Source: Pyxicephalus adspersus (taxonomy: Eukaryota; Chordata; Amphibia; Anura; Pyxicephalidae). Taken from it: a DNA stretch of 64,000 nucleotides. Positions 11,228-22,043 of the stretch are shown piece after piece; positions within the stretch are counted from its first letter, which is position 1, and every line of letters begins with the position of its first letter. Below the pieces are notes generated by a model. That model saw only the letters and a list, made by a program, of their open reading frames with translations. It searched no databases and had not been told where the DNA came from. The stretch lies in contig NC_092863.1 in assembly GCF_032062135.1 (NCBI RefSeq), positions 13,581,391-13,645,390 of the forward strand. Direction: 5' to 3'. Position numbers and translations under genes: made by a program.

Positions 11228-11362
11228 CCTCCTAGATTGCAAGCTCTTTGGGACAGGGTCCTCTCCTCCTCCTGTGTCACTGTCTGTCATTTGCAACCCT
11301 TATTTAATGTACAGCGCTGCTTAATATGTTGATGCTATATAACGCCTGTTTATTAATAATAA
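11228..11362 (+). mobile_element. LINE/SINE 3' tail fragment
   Basis: The fragment runs from TAGATTGCAAGCTCTTTGGG through CAGGGTCCTCTCCTCC and TGTACAGCGCTGCTTAATATG to a TAATAATAATAA tail. This is the tail module found at the ends of tRNA-like SINEs and related LINEs in this genome; similar pieces are at 12128-12185 (minus), 43120-43275 and 47480-47600. Confidence 0.6.
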
Positions 11363-14300
11363 TAAAATGCAAAAACAAAACAAACCATTTTTTATTGTAC
11401 ATATTTTAGAAAAGCTACAATAAGGGCCATACATTACCAATGTTTCCAGTTATTAGCATCACATGAATGTTGGGGATGTTTGTATTTCTACACGTGCATT
11501 GTACAATATTCTACATGCGATTGGTGAGCATTGATCCTGTTTAAAAAGTGCTTTTTAGTTCTGTGACAGATGTGAAAAAATCACTGCTAATCGCCGAGAA
11601 GTAAATTTAGCTCTTTGGATGCAAAATAGACAGATTGGTTGCAGCATTTGGGCATGCAAATTTCACCATAACTAACTGGAAACTTCTTTTATTAAATTAT
11701 TAATGTTAAACAGGATTTATATTGTCAGTACCCACTGTGGCCATGTGACTCCAAAGGGTTAATAACATAATGCTCATGGAGGACCTGACTGCTAGTTTAA
11801 GGGGTACACAGGACAAATATAATGTGATGTGAGGTAGTTTTAGGGCCACCTTGATCCGAATCTCTTAGGGTAAACGGGGAGGTTTTTATTCTTTTTGCTC
11901 TTCCTTCTTTCTACTATGTTTTACAGTCCCACAGATGTATTCAAATGCTAACATTGATATGTTGTATGTATCTTCATCACGTTTTTCATTAGGTCTCTAT
12001 GCAATGGGTAACATGCTGGTTTATGTTTCCCATACCTACCCTGTTATGTCCTGATTGGTTACTGTATTGTTTTTGTTGTTAAAAATGTTTTAAAAAATAA
12101 AGAATGTTATAAAAAAACAAACAAAACAGGATTTATATAGCGCCAACATATTACGCAGCATTGTATCTGCATTGACCTTTACTTGGAAGTATGCAGAACC
12201 TCTTACTTGAATCATTATTTCAGTATGTTACTTAAAGGGTGCTGAAGCCATTGGATTACTATTTTGTATTTTTTTGGAGACGCCTGTTATTGGCCACTTT
12301 TCATCCTCACTACAGGCCTGGCCTGAACTTTGCTCTCTTGATCTTCCTCCTCATTCATCATCTGACATTTGTATGTGATGGAAGCCTTTGTGCTCTGCAG
12401 TGGTTTCATCTATCTGCCTCTCCATCACTCCAGGATTTATATGTCCACTGAGATGAAACACAGCTGGGTACCAGGTATTGAAAATGTCCATAGGAGGCTT
12501 GAATGAGAAGGTTGGTAGCTCCCAGAGAGCAAAATTTGAAACCCTGCATCCTGGAGTAATAATAACAGCTGAAACTTCAGTTACATTTTAGTGTCGCTCC
12601 CTCTGCACTGCAAAAGGTAAATGCTAGTTTTTTGTCTTTTTGGGTTTTTTTTATAATAGGGTACCATTAAAAAGCAATTCTACTTATCTTATCCTTATTT
12701 CTGTATGATGCTTCAGGTTGTGGAGACCTCTTGGAATCTTCATTTTTAATGCAGAACCAGTGGATGTGCATTGTATTTGATGAAGCAGCTTTAGGGAACC
12801 AGTCACACGGAAAATGAAGATTGTCACTTTTCATTATCAGTCTGGAGTTCAGCTTTGTATGAAGATTTTCTATTTTGATTGCAGGCTGCCTTCATAATAA
12901 ATGCCTATCTTTCATTTTCTGTCTGTGGTGCTCAAAGCTAATCATCTAGGCCTACTAAAAGTGAGGGTATAGCAGTAACACTTTGTGCCATGCTTTATTA
13001 CAAATGAAGGTACATATTTATTGTTTGTAATATCTTCAGCCTTGCCCAACAGGCAAAAAACAAGACATTGCCTACACAGACTACATTATGCATTACTAAT
13101 ATTTATGTATGGCAGGGTTACGTTTTACTATTACTAACAGTCTTTTAGTTTAATCATACGGTACCCACCACAATCCTCCCCTGCACCAACTTCTTCATAC
13201 TTTGTAATATTCACAACTTTGTCCAGGCTGAACAATTTTGCTATTTATAAAGGGGTTTGTGGTATATTGGTGTAGCACTGTTTGGCAAGCAACAATAATA
13301 TACTGCTGTAGTGTAATGTGACTGCTTATAGTGGCATTTCACCTCTGTGAAGGTGTGTGGGTGCATGTAATGTCTATGCTTATGATGATTGTAATTATGT
13401 TTGCTCATGCAGTATTGGAGAGCCACGCATATTAGTGAATAATTTACCACCTTGGATGGCATTTAACTTATGTATACTTAGTAAGCCCTGTGGCTTTATT
13501 GTAATAATGTATGGAAATAAAATCATAAATAGTGGGTAATGATTCCTCTTATTATATAACTACATCAGACCCCATTCATAACATGTACGTATTCACCATC
13601 AAAGACTATGCTGGTGTTTGTGTTTTGCAGAAGTGGGAAGGAGTTCCTACGTGTAGCAACATCTGTGATGCTATATCAGCCCTTGAGGTTTGACTTGATG
13701 TTGCCACTATTTATTCTATATTTTGTGTGTAGGTTCAAACATTTTTCATGTGTGCAGATCATGCAAGCTCCTATTTTTCTTCTTCAGCTATGTTGTAGAG
13801 GTGTCCCATAATTTAGTGGTTCCTTTGTTTTATTTGGTGGGACCTAAGTGCACATGAGTTGCCTCTCCCTTGTGTGATTGGGTTGTGTTCATGGTAGAAA
13901 TATAAAATATTTTAGAGTAAAATAGCTCTGGTATTAAAATGTCATCTGTGAGTTCCAAGCTTAACCCTTGGGGCTACCGCCGCATGGGGCATTACAACAA
14001 GGGGGTAGGCCCGTACCCTTCACTTCCTGAGCTGTAAGTGCATTTTTTTATTTGTGGTGTGAAAGGAAAAAATTTCGATGTAGTTGTTATCGCAGTGACC
14101 GATGTTAGTGAGGAATTTCCTCAAATTCTTCCCATAGACTGTAAAAGACCCCGACAGGGAAATGCATTTCTGCAAGTACTAGCAATTAGTGTGATAAGCA
14201 ATGGGCTTCCTGTGACAATTCATGTGTTTGCCATGTGAAAGAAATGTTTTTTAGGTAATTTTATAGGTATTTAATGTCAAGACCTAAGATTTGGGTGTCC

Positions 14301-14745
14301 CCATGCAGCAGTCATTCTGAATGGAATCCTGTGCTACAGACCCCTGTGGGAAAATAATTGTTTCCAGGTTAGTTTGACAGCTTTAGAAGTTGCATAACTA
14401 AACCTACTGGCTATAGTGGGTTAGTGACCTGAAATGTTGAGGCTGAAGGTAGCCAGGTCATTGACAATGTCAGGAGGTAATCAATAAAGCATATGTATTT
14501 GGTCCCTTTTAAAATGTATTTAATGAGTTGGTCCATTGAAAGTCTTCACATTTGAATTTATTGGGTGCTAACAGCTTGACACAAACTCAGGCTTTGGGTG
14601 AATTTTTCATGGGTTTGCTCGGTGTGTGCATTTCCACAGATCTCATTCTCACAACTTCATTTTTATTGACTAATCTTTTGTATGTAGTCCAGACTGATCT
14701 GACTTTTCTTGATGTGCTAATTGTTTCAGGTCCGTGACTTAAAGT
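11363..14745. other. Intergenic; one small repeat tail, otherwise nothing recognised
   Basis: At 12128-12185 the minus strand carries GCTGCGTAATATGTTGGCGC, a fragment of the SINE/LINE tail described at 11228. From 12232 (TTAAAGGGTGCTGAAGCC) to about 12670 there may be another TTAA-type repeat, but its right end is not clear. Several short open frames (12239-12451, 13608-13811, 14038-14238, 14552-14737) show no domain. Confidence 0.35.
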
Positions 14746-14975
14746 GGGGCAGCAGGGTGGCTCGGTTTGGAGCACTCTGGCCTTTGCAGTGCTGGGTCCC
14801 AGGTTCAAATCTCAGCCAGGGCTCTATCTGCATAGTTTGCAGGTTCTCGCCGTGCTTGCGTGGGTTTCCTCCGGGGACTCCTTTTTCCTCCCACACTCCA
14901 AAAAACATGGTTAGGTTAATTGGCTTCCCCACAAAATTTTCCTTCGACTGTATCAAAGATATATAACTGAGGTTT
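14746..14975 (+). mobile_element. tRNA-like SINE, plus orientation, tail truncated
   Basis: It starts with GGGGCAGCAGGGTGGCTCGG, has a B-box-like GGTTCAAATCTC about 60 bases in, and continues through TTTGCAGGTTCTCGCCGTG and TTAGGTTAATTGGCTTCCCC. The shared 3' tail present in the 47214 copy is missing. Confidence 0.65.
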
Positions 14976-15530
14976 CCAGAAGTTGTCCACAAATGGCAGT
15001 TCCTTTATTTCCACTGACAGGTTTACTTTAAAGACAATTATTTAGATGTGTAGCATTGCAGCCTCACTTGTTCACATAATGTATTTTTTTTAAAGGAGCA
15101 AAGTTCTATACAGAAATTTTACAAGACTGTTTAAAGCTTTAGTAAACAGAAAAGAGCACACACTACCCTTTTATGTCTTTATTTTTATATTTCCTAAACA
15201 TACCGACCACTGAAGATGATAAAAGCTGCCATTGCTGAACTCATTGTACAGAATTTCTCCCTGCATATAAATGTGATATTTGGGGTCAGTAGATGCAGTC
15301 ACACAGCTGAAACAATCATACAGATAATTACTGAACACCTGAGCTGTATACTTATTCTGGGGCAGGGAGTCAGAAGAGATTATTAAAGGATCAGAACACC
15401 AGCCTGGCAAGATGGGTAATATAGAACAAGGTCACCAATGATGGCTTCCATCGTCTGTCAGTGAAAGGTTTGCTTTTTAATGACCATATTCTTGTACTCT
15501 GTATACCGGTGCCAGTATCTTCTTAGTCAA
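14976..15530. other. Intergenic, nothing recognised
   Basis: No supportable exon or repeat border before the assembly gap. Confidence 0.35.
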
Positions 15531-15976
15531 NNNNNNNNNNNNNNNNNNNNNNNNNNNNNNNNNNNNNNNNNNNNNNNNNNNNNNNNNNNNNNNNNNNNNN
15601 NNNNNNNNNNNNNNNNNNNNNNNNNNNNNNNNNNNNNNNNNNNNNNNNNNNNNNNNNNNNNNNNNNNNNNNNNNNNNNNNNNNNNNNNNNNNNNNNNNNN
15701 NNNNNNNNNNNNNNNNNNNNNNNNNNNNNNNNNNNNNNNNNNNNNNNNNNNNNNNNNNNNNNNNNNNNNNNNNNNNNNNNNNNNNNNNNNNNNNNNNNNN
15801 NNNNNNNNNNNNNNNNNNNNNNNNNNNNNNNNNNNNNNNNNNNNNNNNNNNNNNNNNNNNNNNNNNNNNNNNNNNNNNNNNNNNNNNNNNNNNNNNNNNN
15901 NNNNNNNNNNNNNNNNNNNNNNNNNNNNNNNNNNNNNNNNNNNNNNNNNNNNNNNNNNNNNNNNNNNNNNNNNNNN
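15531..15976. other. Assembly gap (446 N)
   Basis: Run of N. The flank on the right begins with an AT dinucleotide run, a likely reason for the failed join. Open frames reported across it are artefacts. Confidence 0.99.
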
Positions 15977-15991
15977 ATATATATATATATC

Positions 15992-16897
15992 ACATGGACA
16001 TAGTTATTAGTAGTAACCCCTGTAAGAATCTAGTAACTTCTCAGTACACAATACAGTAATTATAAAACAGCAAAAGTAATGCAGTAATACTATAGACACC
16101 CATAAGAATATAATCAGGAATATCCTTTAGCTACCTGCTAAGAGGTTATTGGGTATCTCGGGGGCCCACGTCCTTCCGAAGATAACCCCATAACAGCTTA
16201 CCTAGGGAGACCCTCAGGAGACAAAGAGGACCAGCCCGCCAGAGAGAAGAGCAAGAGCAAGAGAGCAAGATTCTCCCAGTTCCCCTTTTTACATTCCAAT
16301 TAGGTAACATTGGGACTCCTTGATTGGTTAGTGGGTGTGTTCGGTACGCTGACCATCAGTTGGCACACACCACACTAGATTGGGATTGGTTAATGGATGG
16401 ACCTCCCAACTAAATTTGATATAAAAATCTCCAGCTGGAATCTATGTTTAGGGGTCTATAAATGTCCAGCTGGGTCATCACCCCAATCCAAGCCTCAGGC
16501 AATGGTAGCCTAAGTACAATGGTACTGATTTATATCACTCGCTATTCACTAAGGTCTCATCAGTCTAAGTATATCTGTACTCATAAACAAGTCTGATCCG
16601 TTTAACTCAATAGCTATAACGAATATGGCACATAATAGAACAATACTGGGAAGTTGCTCATAAACCATACTCAAACAATCAAAAAAAGTGTGAAGAACTG
16701 AAACACTCATTATGATTGGTAATATTTTCTTATTGTGGGGTAACTCTGATTACAGGTATGAGTAATGTAAGGGAAATCTTCTTAGATAAAGAAACAAAAA
16801 AAAAAATTATATCAGGTGTGAAAAAAAAAAAGTGAGGGGACCTTCTCAGATCATGGGAAAATATTAATAATAAGTACACCTATCCTCCCCCCCCTTG
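15992..16897 (-). mobile_element. Possible retroviral LTR with polypurine tract
   Basis: Read on the minus strand, a G-rich purine run (AAGGGGGGGGAGGATA at 16881-16897) is followed by TGTACTT. Further on come CCAAT-type boxes (about 16318-16395), a TGTAAAAAGGGG TATA-like stretch (about 16280-16295), and a pyrimidine-rich TTGCTCTCTTGCTCTTGCTC run (about 16245-16270). That order (polypurine tract, U3 with CCAAT and TATA-like elements, pyrimidine-rich start of R/U5) is LTR-like. It is on the same strand as, and downstream of, the Gag-like ORF at 17716-18886. The far end runs into the gap, and no second LTR was found, so LTR identity is inferred. Confidence 0.35.
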
Positions 16898-17715
16898 AGT
16901 AACTTCCAGTAAACACACCTCCCCCTTTGAGTAAATCCCCAAACAAAGGAATATGGTTCAGATATAAAATACAGAAAATAGAACTGTGTGCGTTTGTCAG
17001 AGACATTCTGATAACAACAATAGGGTAAAATTTCCAAAACATTAGCACACAGGAAAAAAAAAAGGAATATAGATTTAATACTTCCTTGACTTCCTTTCCT
17101 TTCTTAACCCATTTAACTTTTATTTTCAAGGAGCATTGAATCCATATTTTCAACCAAAAATTTAATGTCTGCCTTTTAAAAACGAACAATAAAAGTTCTG
17201 GAAAAGAATGGCCTTCCTTTCCTAAAGGCAGTGTCTATAAAAGACTAGTGATTTGTATGTTAATGAATCACTTAACAATGTGCAAGTCAGGTCAAATTTT
17301 TGAATTGTTTTCCAACCAGACTGCAATTATACATATGGAGGCTTCTCCTTAAAACACACCAAAAATTAAAATGAAATTAAAATATTAATAATAAAATAAT
17401 ATTAATTGATATTAATCAACATTATTTATATGATACCAACATATTATACAGTGCTGTGCATTAAGTAGCACTGTACATAAAATAGAGCAAAGCCAATTAC
17501 TGTGTGTTTTATGGTCCTCTAGTTTTACCTGCCCGGGTCATACCGAGATTCCATCGTTGATCAGTATTTGTCCTAAAATACAAAACTTCCAAATTCATTA
17601 ATAACATTGCACTCTCTGTGGGAGGTTCCCAACAGATTGGTCACTTATTCCTGACCCTCTAAAATTCATAGTTTCCCTGTACTCTCTTTTAAAAGCTCTG
17701 AACTCTTCTAGGAAA
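16898..17715. other. AT-rich stretch between LTR-like region and Gag-like ORF
   Basis: If the retroelement reading is right, pol and env should lie here, but about 800 bases cannot hold them and no motif of either is seen, so they were deleted. A 112-codon minus-strand open frame at 16851-17189 has no recognisable domain. A tail fragment like those of the SINEs may lie at 17430-17480. Confidence 0.35.
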
Positions 17716-18886
17716 CTATTTTAGTTGAGTTTTCATTTGGTCATTCTCAGCCTGAAAAGAATTGTTTTGTGCCTTTGAATATTTGAGAGAGACCCCTGGC
17801 TTGTGCTTATGAGGATGGTTCCCCCAACGTGGTGAATACACCTCAGTATCCCGTCTGTATGTTTTAAATGGACCTTGGTTTATCCTCTGTTCAGTACCAT
17901 GGGACAAACAAATTCTGGCAATATGGCCGAATAGTCCACAAGCATAGCATCTTATCTTGTGAAAGGCACTAACACATTTACTTACCCCTGACACAGGTTT
18001 GGGCTGCGGAACTGGAATTTTCAGGGCCTTTGATGACTGCTTACAATACAAAGGACCTTTGTAGGTCACTGTCCTACTATACAACCAAGGCACACCAGTT
18101 TCCTTTGCATGTGGGGGTTGTACAACTCTCTCTTTGCCTGAAGATATTGAAGGACCTTCTATTTTATTAACAAACTGATCCTTCTCCAGAGGCAATGTTT
18201 TGTTCTCTCTTTCCATTTGCTGGTTACCCTTGGAAATGGCAGCGGCCTTACTGATGGACATGTCCTCTGCACAAGCTGCTGCAGTGTTTCTACCTTGGTC
18301 CAATTGATTAGAAATGGCAGCCCTTCCTTTCAGAAAAGTAATGGTTTGTATCAGCCGTGCCTCTCTCTCCTTGCACTTGGTGTGGTCAATGGGTTTGCCT
18401 AATTTCTGCGATTTGCTCTTGAGCAACTTTATAGGCACTAGTAAGGTGACCACACTCAGTCTCAGATTTCACCAATAACTGCTTGTATTTAATTAATTCA
18501 CCTTGAGCAGATCTATATATTTTACCTTGCTCTTCATGAGAAGATCTGATCATCTCATTTAAGGTGGAAGTGGTTTTTAACTCATGAAGTAAATTTTGGT
18601 TGGCTGTTTCCATGTTTATTATTTTCTCCTTAGAACTTTGTACCAGGTCTTCTAATGTATAAATTCTGGCACTCATGGCCATGCAGGCTTCATACATACC
18701 TGCCATTGCTAGGCTTTTTAACTTTTTATTCTTTTTACAGGTTTTAGTTTGCTGGTCAAATAATTCCTGCACATATGGCCATGGAGACTCTTTAAATTTC
18801 GCATTTGAAGCAAAATTGATGCTTTTATGCTTAAGAGTGTAAGCTGACACAAACCTTCCCAAACTGGATAAGGATGCCATTTCCAT
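17716..18886 (-). pseudogene. Retroelement Gag-like ORF with coiled coil and CCHC knuckle, frameshifted
   Basis: Two overlapping minus-strand open frames cover this stretch: 18886-18386 (166 codons) and 18453-17716 (245 codons, coding in a different frame). Each reads like half of one protein, so one shift between about 18453 and 18386 is likely. The first half opens with MEMASLSSLGRF and is rich in K, E, Q and L with heptad-like spacing over about residues 70-160, suggesting a long coiled coil. The second half is basic and contains the single zinc knuckle CYACGLFGHIARIC (CX2CX4HX4C), a nucleic-acid-binding signature of Gag proteins. I do not see a capsid major homology region. No protease or polymerase follows. 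It could be a divergent LTR retroelement or retroviral Gag; host domestication is possible but the broken frame argues against it. Confidence 0.55.
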
Positions 18887-18909
18887 TCATAAACAATCTT
18901 GAGGTGCAA

Positions 18910-19600
18910 CAGACCATATCATTTATTTTCTTTTACAAATGTCATGTAATTTTTCATGCAACTTTCCTTTTGGTATATGCTTGCTGTGACACATTTCCCC
19001 AACTTTAGATTGCTGTGTTTTAGACTACTGGAGCTGAACATTTGCTGAGGTGCCACTATTTTACAACATGAGCTTGTTCCTACTAGTATGTTTACTAGTG
19101 ATCATGTTTTAACATGTGGAAATGTGTGAATTACAGCAAAGCCAAGCTGTCACATGTTTTTTTTTTAATGCACCCTACCAGAGCAATGCAGCTTTTCTGT
19201 TTGTTGGGGTGAATTGGCTGCCCTAATGCAATGTTTGTGGATATTATGCAGCGCTGGATATGAACAGCAACACGCTAAAGGTATAGTTGAATCCCAAAAT
19301 GTTCGTTACAATTGCAGTGCTTAGTAATATTAGTGCTTATACAAGTATGTTTGCTTTCTAAATACACAAACATTTACTTCGATACGATTTGCATTGTTTG
19401 TGTTAAATCTGAAACACAGAAAGCACGCCCTTTAAACCTGGTGCTAGTAGCTCCTTCCCTGTGGTACAGATATCAGTAAAAGAATATACAGCAATGTGTG
19501 TAAAGTACCCCGAGGGAATAAAAGCAGTGATTAGCTCCGCCAGGTCTCCTCTGCTGTGTTTACATTTATTGGTGGTGAGAGAGCTGTACTCACTGGCTTT
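18910..19600. other. Intergenic, nothing recognised
   Basis: No exon or repeat border is recognisable. It does not resemble the LTR-like region at 15992-16897, so it does not supply a matching 5' LTR. Confidence 0.4.
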
Positions 19601-19609
19601 GCCCATTAT

Positions 19610-19816
19610 AACTAGCTCCGCAGAGAGTAGCAGGCAGACTCTGGGTGTGTAGTAGTCTGCTGAGATCTGATTAGACTCTTCCCCTGAATGAACAGGACCA
19701 GACAGGGAAGTAGAGTGGAGAGAGCCATAGGATGAGTTACACTTCTACCCTCCGGATCCAAATAAAGAACAAACAAGGGGCATCGGAGAATGACTGCGGA
19801 GAGCTACACCACATGG
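19610..19816 (+). other. Possible untranslated 5' exon of the MYLK-like gene
   Basis: A moderately GC-richer stretch with a TATA-like GGGAATAAAAG about 90 bases upstream (19514-19525) ends at a good donor, CATGG|GTATGT (19816/19817). It contains an ATG at 19790 with nine codons before the donor. If spliced to the exon at 25269, that frame would run into a stop just inside the next exon and overlap the true start at 25280, so it cannot supply the protein's N-terminus. It is either an alternative 5' UTR exon with an upstream ORF or a chance match. Confidence 0.25.
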
Positions 19817-20914
19817 GTATGTACTAACATTAATGCCATCTTGTCGCACAGAATAATTTTGCAGCAGATTGCTGTAAAGCTTTACTTATTTAAATCTACC
19901 TTATTTCCAGAAACCTGCAAGCAAGCTGTTTTTCTCACAATGAAAAACCCTGCATGTTACATGAATTTATTTTATGTACTTAGAGACATTTTAAATACTA
20001 AAATATTAAACAAACAAACCAGAAGTAAACAAACTAAACAATGACTTCAGTAAGAAGAATAAAATGTAATAATGAGCTGAATTATACCAGAAAACTGATC
20101 AGTGTTGTCTGTACTTTCATGGACAGATTTTTAAAACTCCGACTCCTTCCTAGAAATCAGAAGCTATTGCGTGTAAATATATGTTTTATAAATTAGTACA
20201 AAGAAAAGCCGCATGATAACCCAATGCTGCCATCAATAAAGAACGGTCAAAAAGTGGATAGAGGTTGTTGATTGGTTGCTTTTGGTTATTGCACTTTTGA
20301 GTGATCTGCCTGTACATAACACTGTAGAGATTTGTTGCTTGGTATTGTTTTGGCAGTATGGGTCAGTAATTCTCACTACAAAGCATGAAAATATTTACCT
20401 TTCTCTCAGCATGAGGAATAGTTTGACTGATAAGTCAAAAATAGTTCTCAGTGGATGGTAGAGATAATAATTCAATGGACATCCTGGGGTATGTTTTAAT
20501 GAACTCCTCATTTTTTATGGTGCATTGAATGCATTAAGGATTACTTGATCTATGAGGAGGGGTGACAAGGTTTTGTGATAAGTGTAATACTTCATAATGC
20601 AAATTTTCTGCATGGACTTTTGGGGAAATATGTGAACAAATATGCATAGTTTAAAAGCAGACAGGAGTGATGATACTGTATGTCAGTTTTACCTATCAAC
20701 CCTATAACCATCACATTCCAGTCCTATGGTACAAGAATGAGAGTTAGAGGACTGATTTGCCAAGAGGGGACCTGTGTAGAGAGACCACTCCTTCAATGCT
20801 GAAAGTGAAGAAAGAAATGTACTGTCCAACTCAACAACTATTTGTTTTTGATGCACTTTGAATTTTATTTAGTGATTTTTAAACTTGGTAAATATATTAA
20901 TCTCTTACTTCAAT
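19817..20914. other. Non-coding, nothing recognised
   Basis: AT-rich sequence without a recognised repeat or exon. Confidence 0.35.
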
Positions 20915-21138
20915 GGGGCTAATTTATTAAAGCTCTCCAAGGCTGGAGAGGATACACTTTCATCAGTGAAGCTGGGTGATCCAGTAAACCTGGAATGGAT
21001 CTGATCCAGGACTGAAAATAATTGCTAACAAATACTAAATGAACTTTAAGAAATCAATTTCAGGTTTGCTGGATCACCCAGCTTCACTGATGAATGTGTA
21101 TCCTCTGCAGCCTTTGAGAGCTTAAATAAATCGGCCCC
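20915..21138. mobile_element. Palindromic MITE family P, copy B (best preserved)
   Basis: It opens with GGGGCTAATTTATTAAAGC and closes with CTTAAATAAATCGGCCCC, an imperfect terminal inverted repeat. The left half contains CTTCATCAGTGAAGCTGGG and the right half CCCAGCTTCACTGATGAA. The outer CTCTCCAAGGCTGGAGAGGA also recurs in inverted form (TCCTCTGCAGCCTTTGAGAG). The whole 224-bp copy could fold into one long hairpin around an AT-rich loop. Confidence 0.7.
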
Positions 21139-21713
21139 ACTCCATCCATTGTGGATTTGCAGCTTGGTTTTATACAGTAGCATCGGTCACCACAAAGTTA
21201 GGTGTTTGTCAATTCTTTAACATATTTTTTGTTAAGCCCGTCTAATTTTTGGGTTTCCTTAAGCGTCATTTCAGCTACTTCATGTTTACAATCTTGACAA
21301 GCTTGACATTCTTCTGGACCAGCTTCCTGATGGTGACATGAGTGGATAATACGTGCACAATGGGTGTCTGTCTGCACTGCTGTTTTATAGATTTCATGTG
21401 ACGGGGTGACAACGTAGGAGAGGAATTCAAAGACGGAGGGAGAGTGCTGTTGCCCTATACCAGCAGAAGGCTAAACAAGGACCCCATGTCAGGATCATAA
21501 GGTTTTAGGTAATGATGGCTGCAGATTTCAAAAGACTGAAAATGACTTTTGAAATTGCATTGGTATGTTTAGGTAAAACGCTCTCATGCTCCCCCTCCCA
21601 GACACTGCAGCTCACAGTGGAATGGTTTCAGCAACCAACGCAGTGCTATTGATCCGGAAACCTGAAGGCAGGATGAATTGTGGACAGGTGCTGATTGACA
21701 AACTACGAGTTTG
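21139..21713. other. Non-coding, nothing recognised
   Basis: No exon or repeat border was recognised. Confidence 0.35.
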
Positions 21714-22043
21714 CAAATCGGCAGTGCTAATTCCCATTGCTATGCCCCCCATTACATTTTATCATCCCACTGTAGTACAAGCCGTTACAGATTACATTAA
21801 AGTGGCATCTAATGCATCAGATGGATTGTGATTAAATGAAGGCCTAAATATGGGGGGTAAAAGTGGAAACCTTTTCCAAATCGGCAGTGCTAATTCCCAT
21901 TGCTATGCCCCCCATTACATTTTATCATCCCACTGTAGTACAAGCCGTTACAGATTACATTAAAGTGGCATCTAATGCATCAGATGGATTGTGATTAAAT
22001 GAAGGCTTAAATATGGGGGGTAAAAGTGGAAACCTTTTCCAAA
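21714..22043 (+). repeat. Recent 163-bp tandem duplication
   Basis: Positions 21714-21876 are repeated immediately at 21877-22039, with CAAA shared at the end. The only difference I see is GGCCTAAAT in the first copy against GGCTTAAAT in the second. Such near-identity implies a recent duplication or an assembly duplication. An 81-codon open frame (21586-21831) spans the first junction but has no domain and is not called. Confidence 0.9.

Noticed and set aside
15480..16010. Long open frames on both strands across the first gap
   Set aside because: They consist almost wholly of X from N bases; there is no real coding sequence.
17716..18886. Domesticated host gene with CCHC knuckle
   Set aside because: A frame break in the middle and an adjoining LTR-like region favour a decaying retroelement, although the long frames keep the alternative open.
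19790..20044. 84-codon frame as the true N-terminal exon of the MYLK-like gene
   Set aside because: The frame after the donor at 19816 does not fit the phase needed at 25269 and would hit a stop in the next exon.
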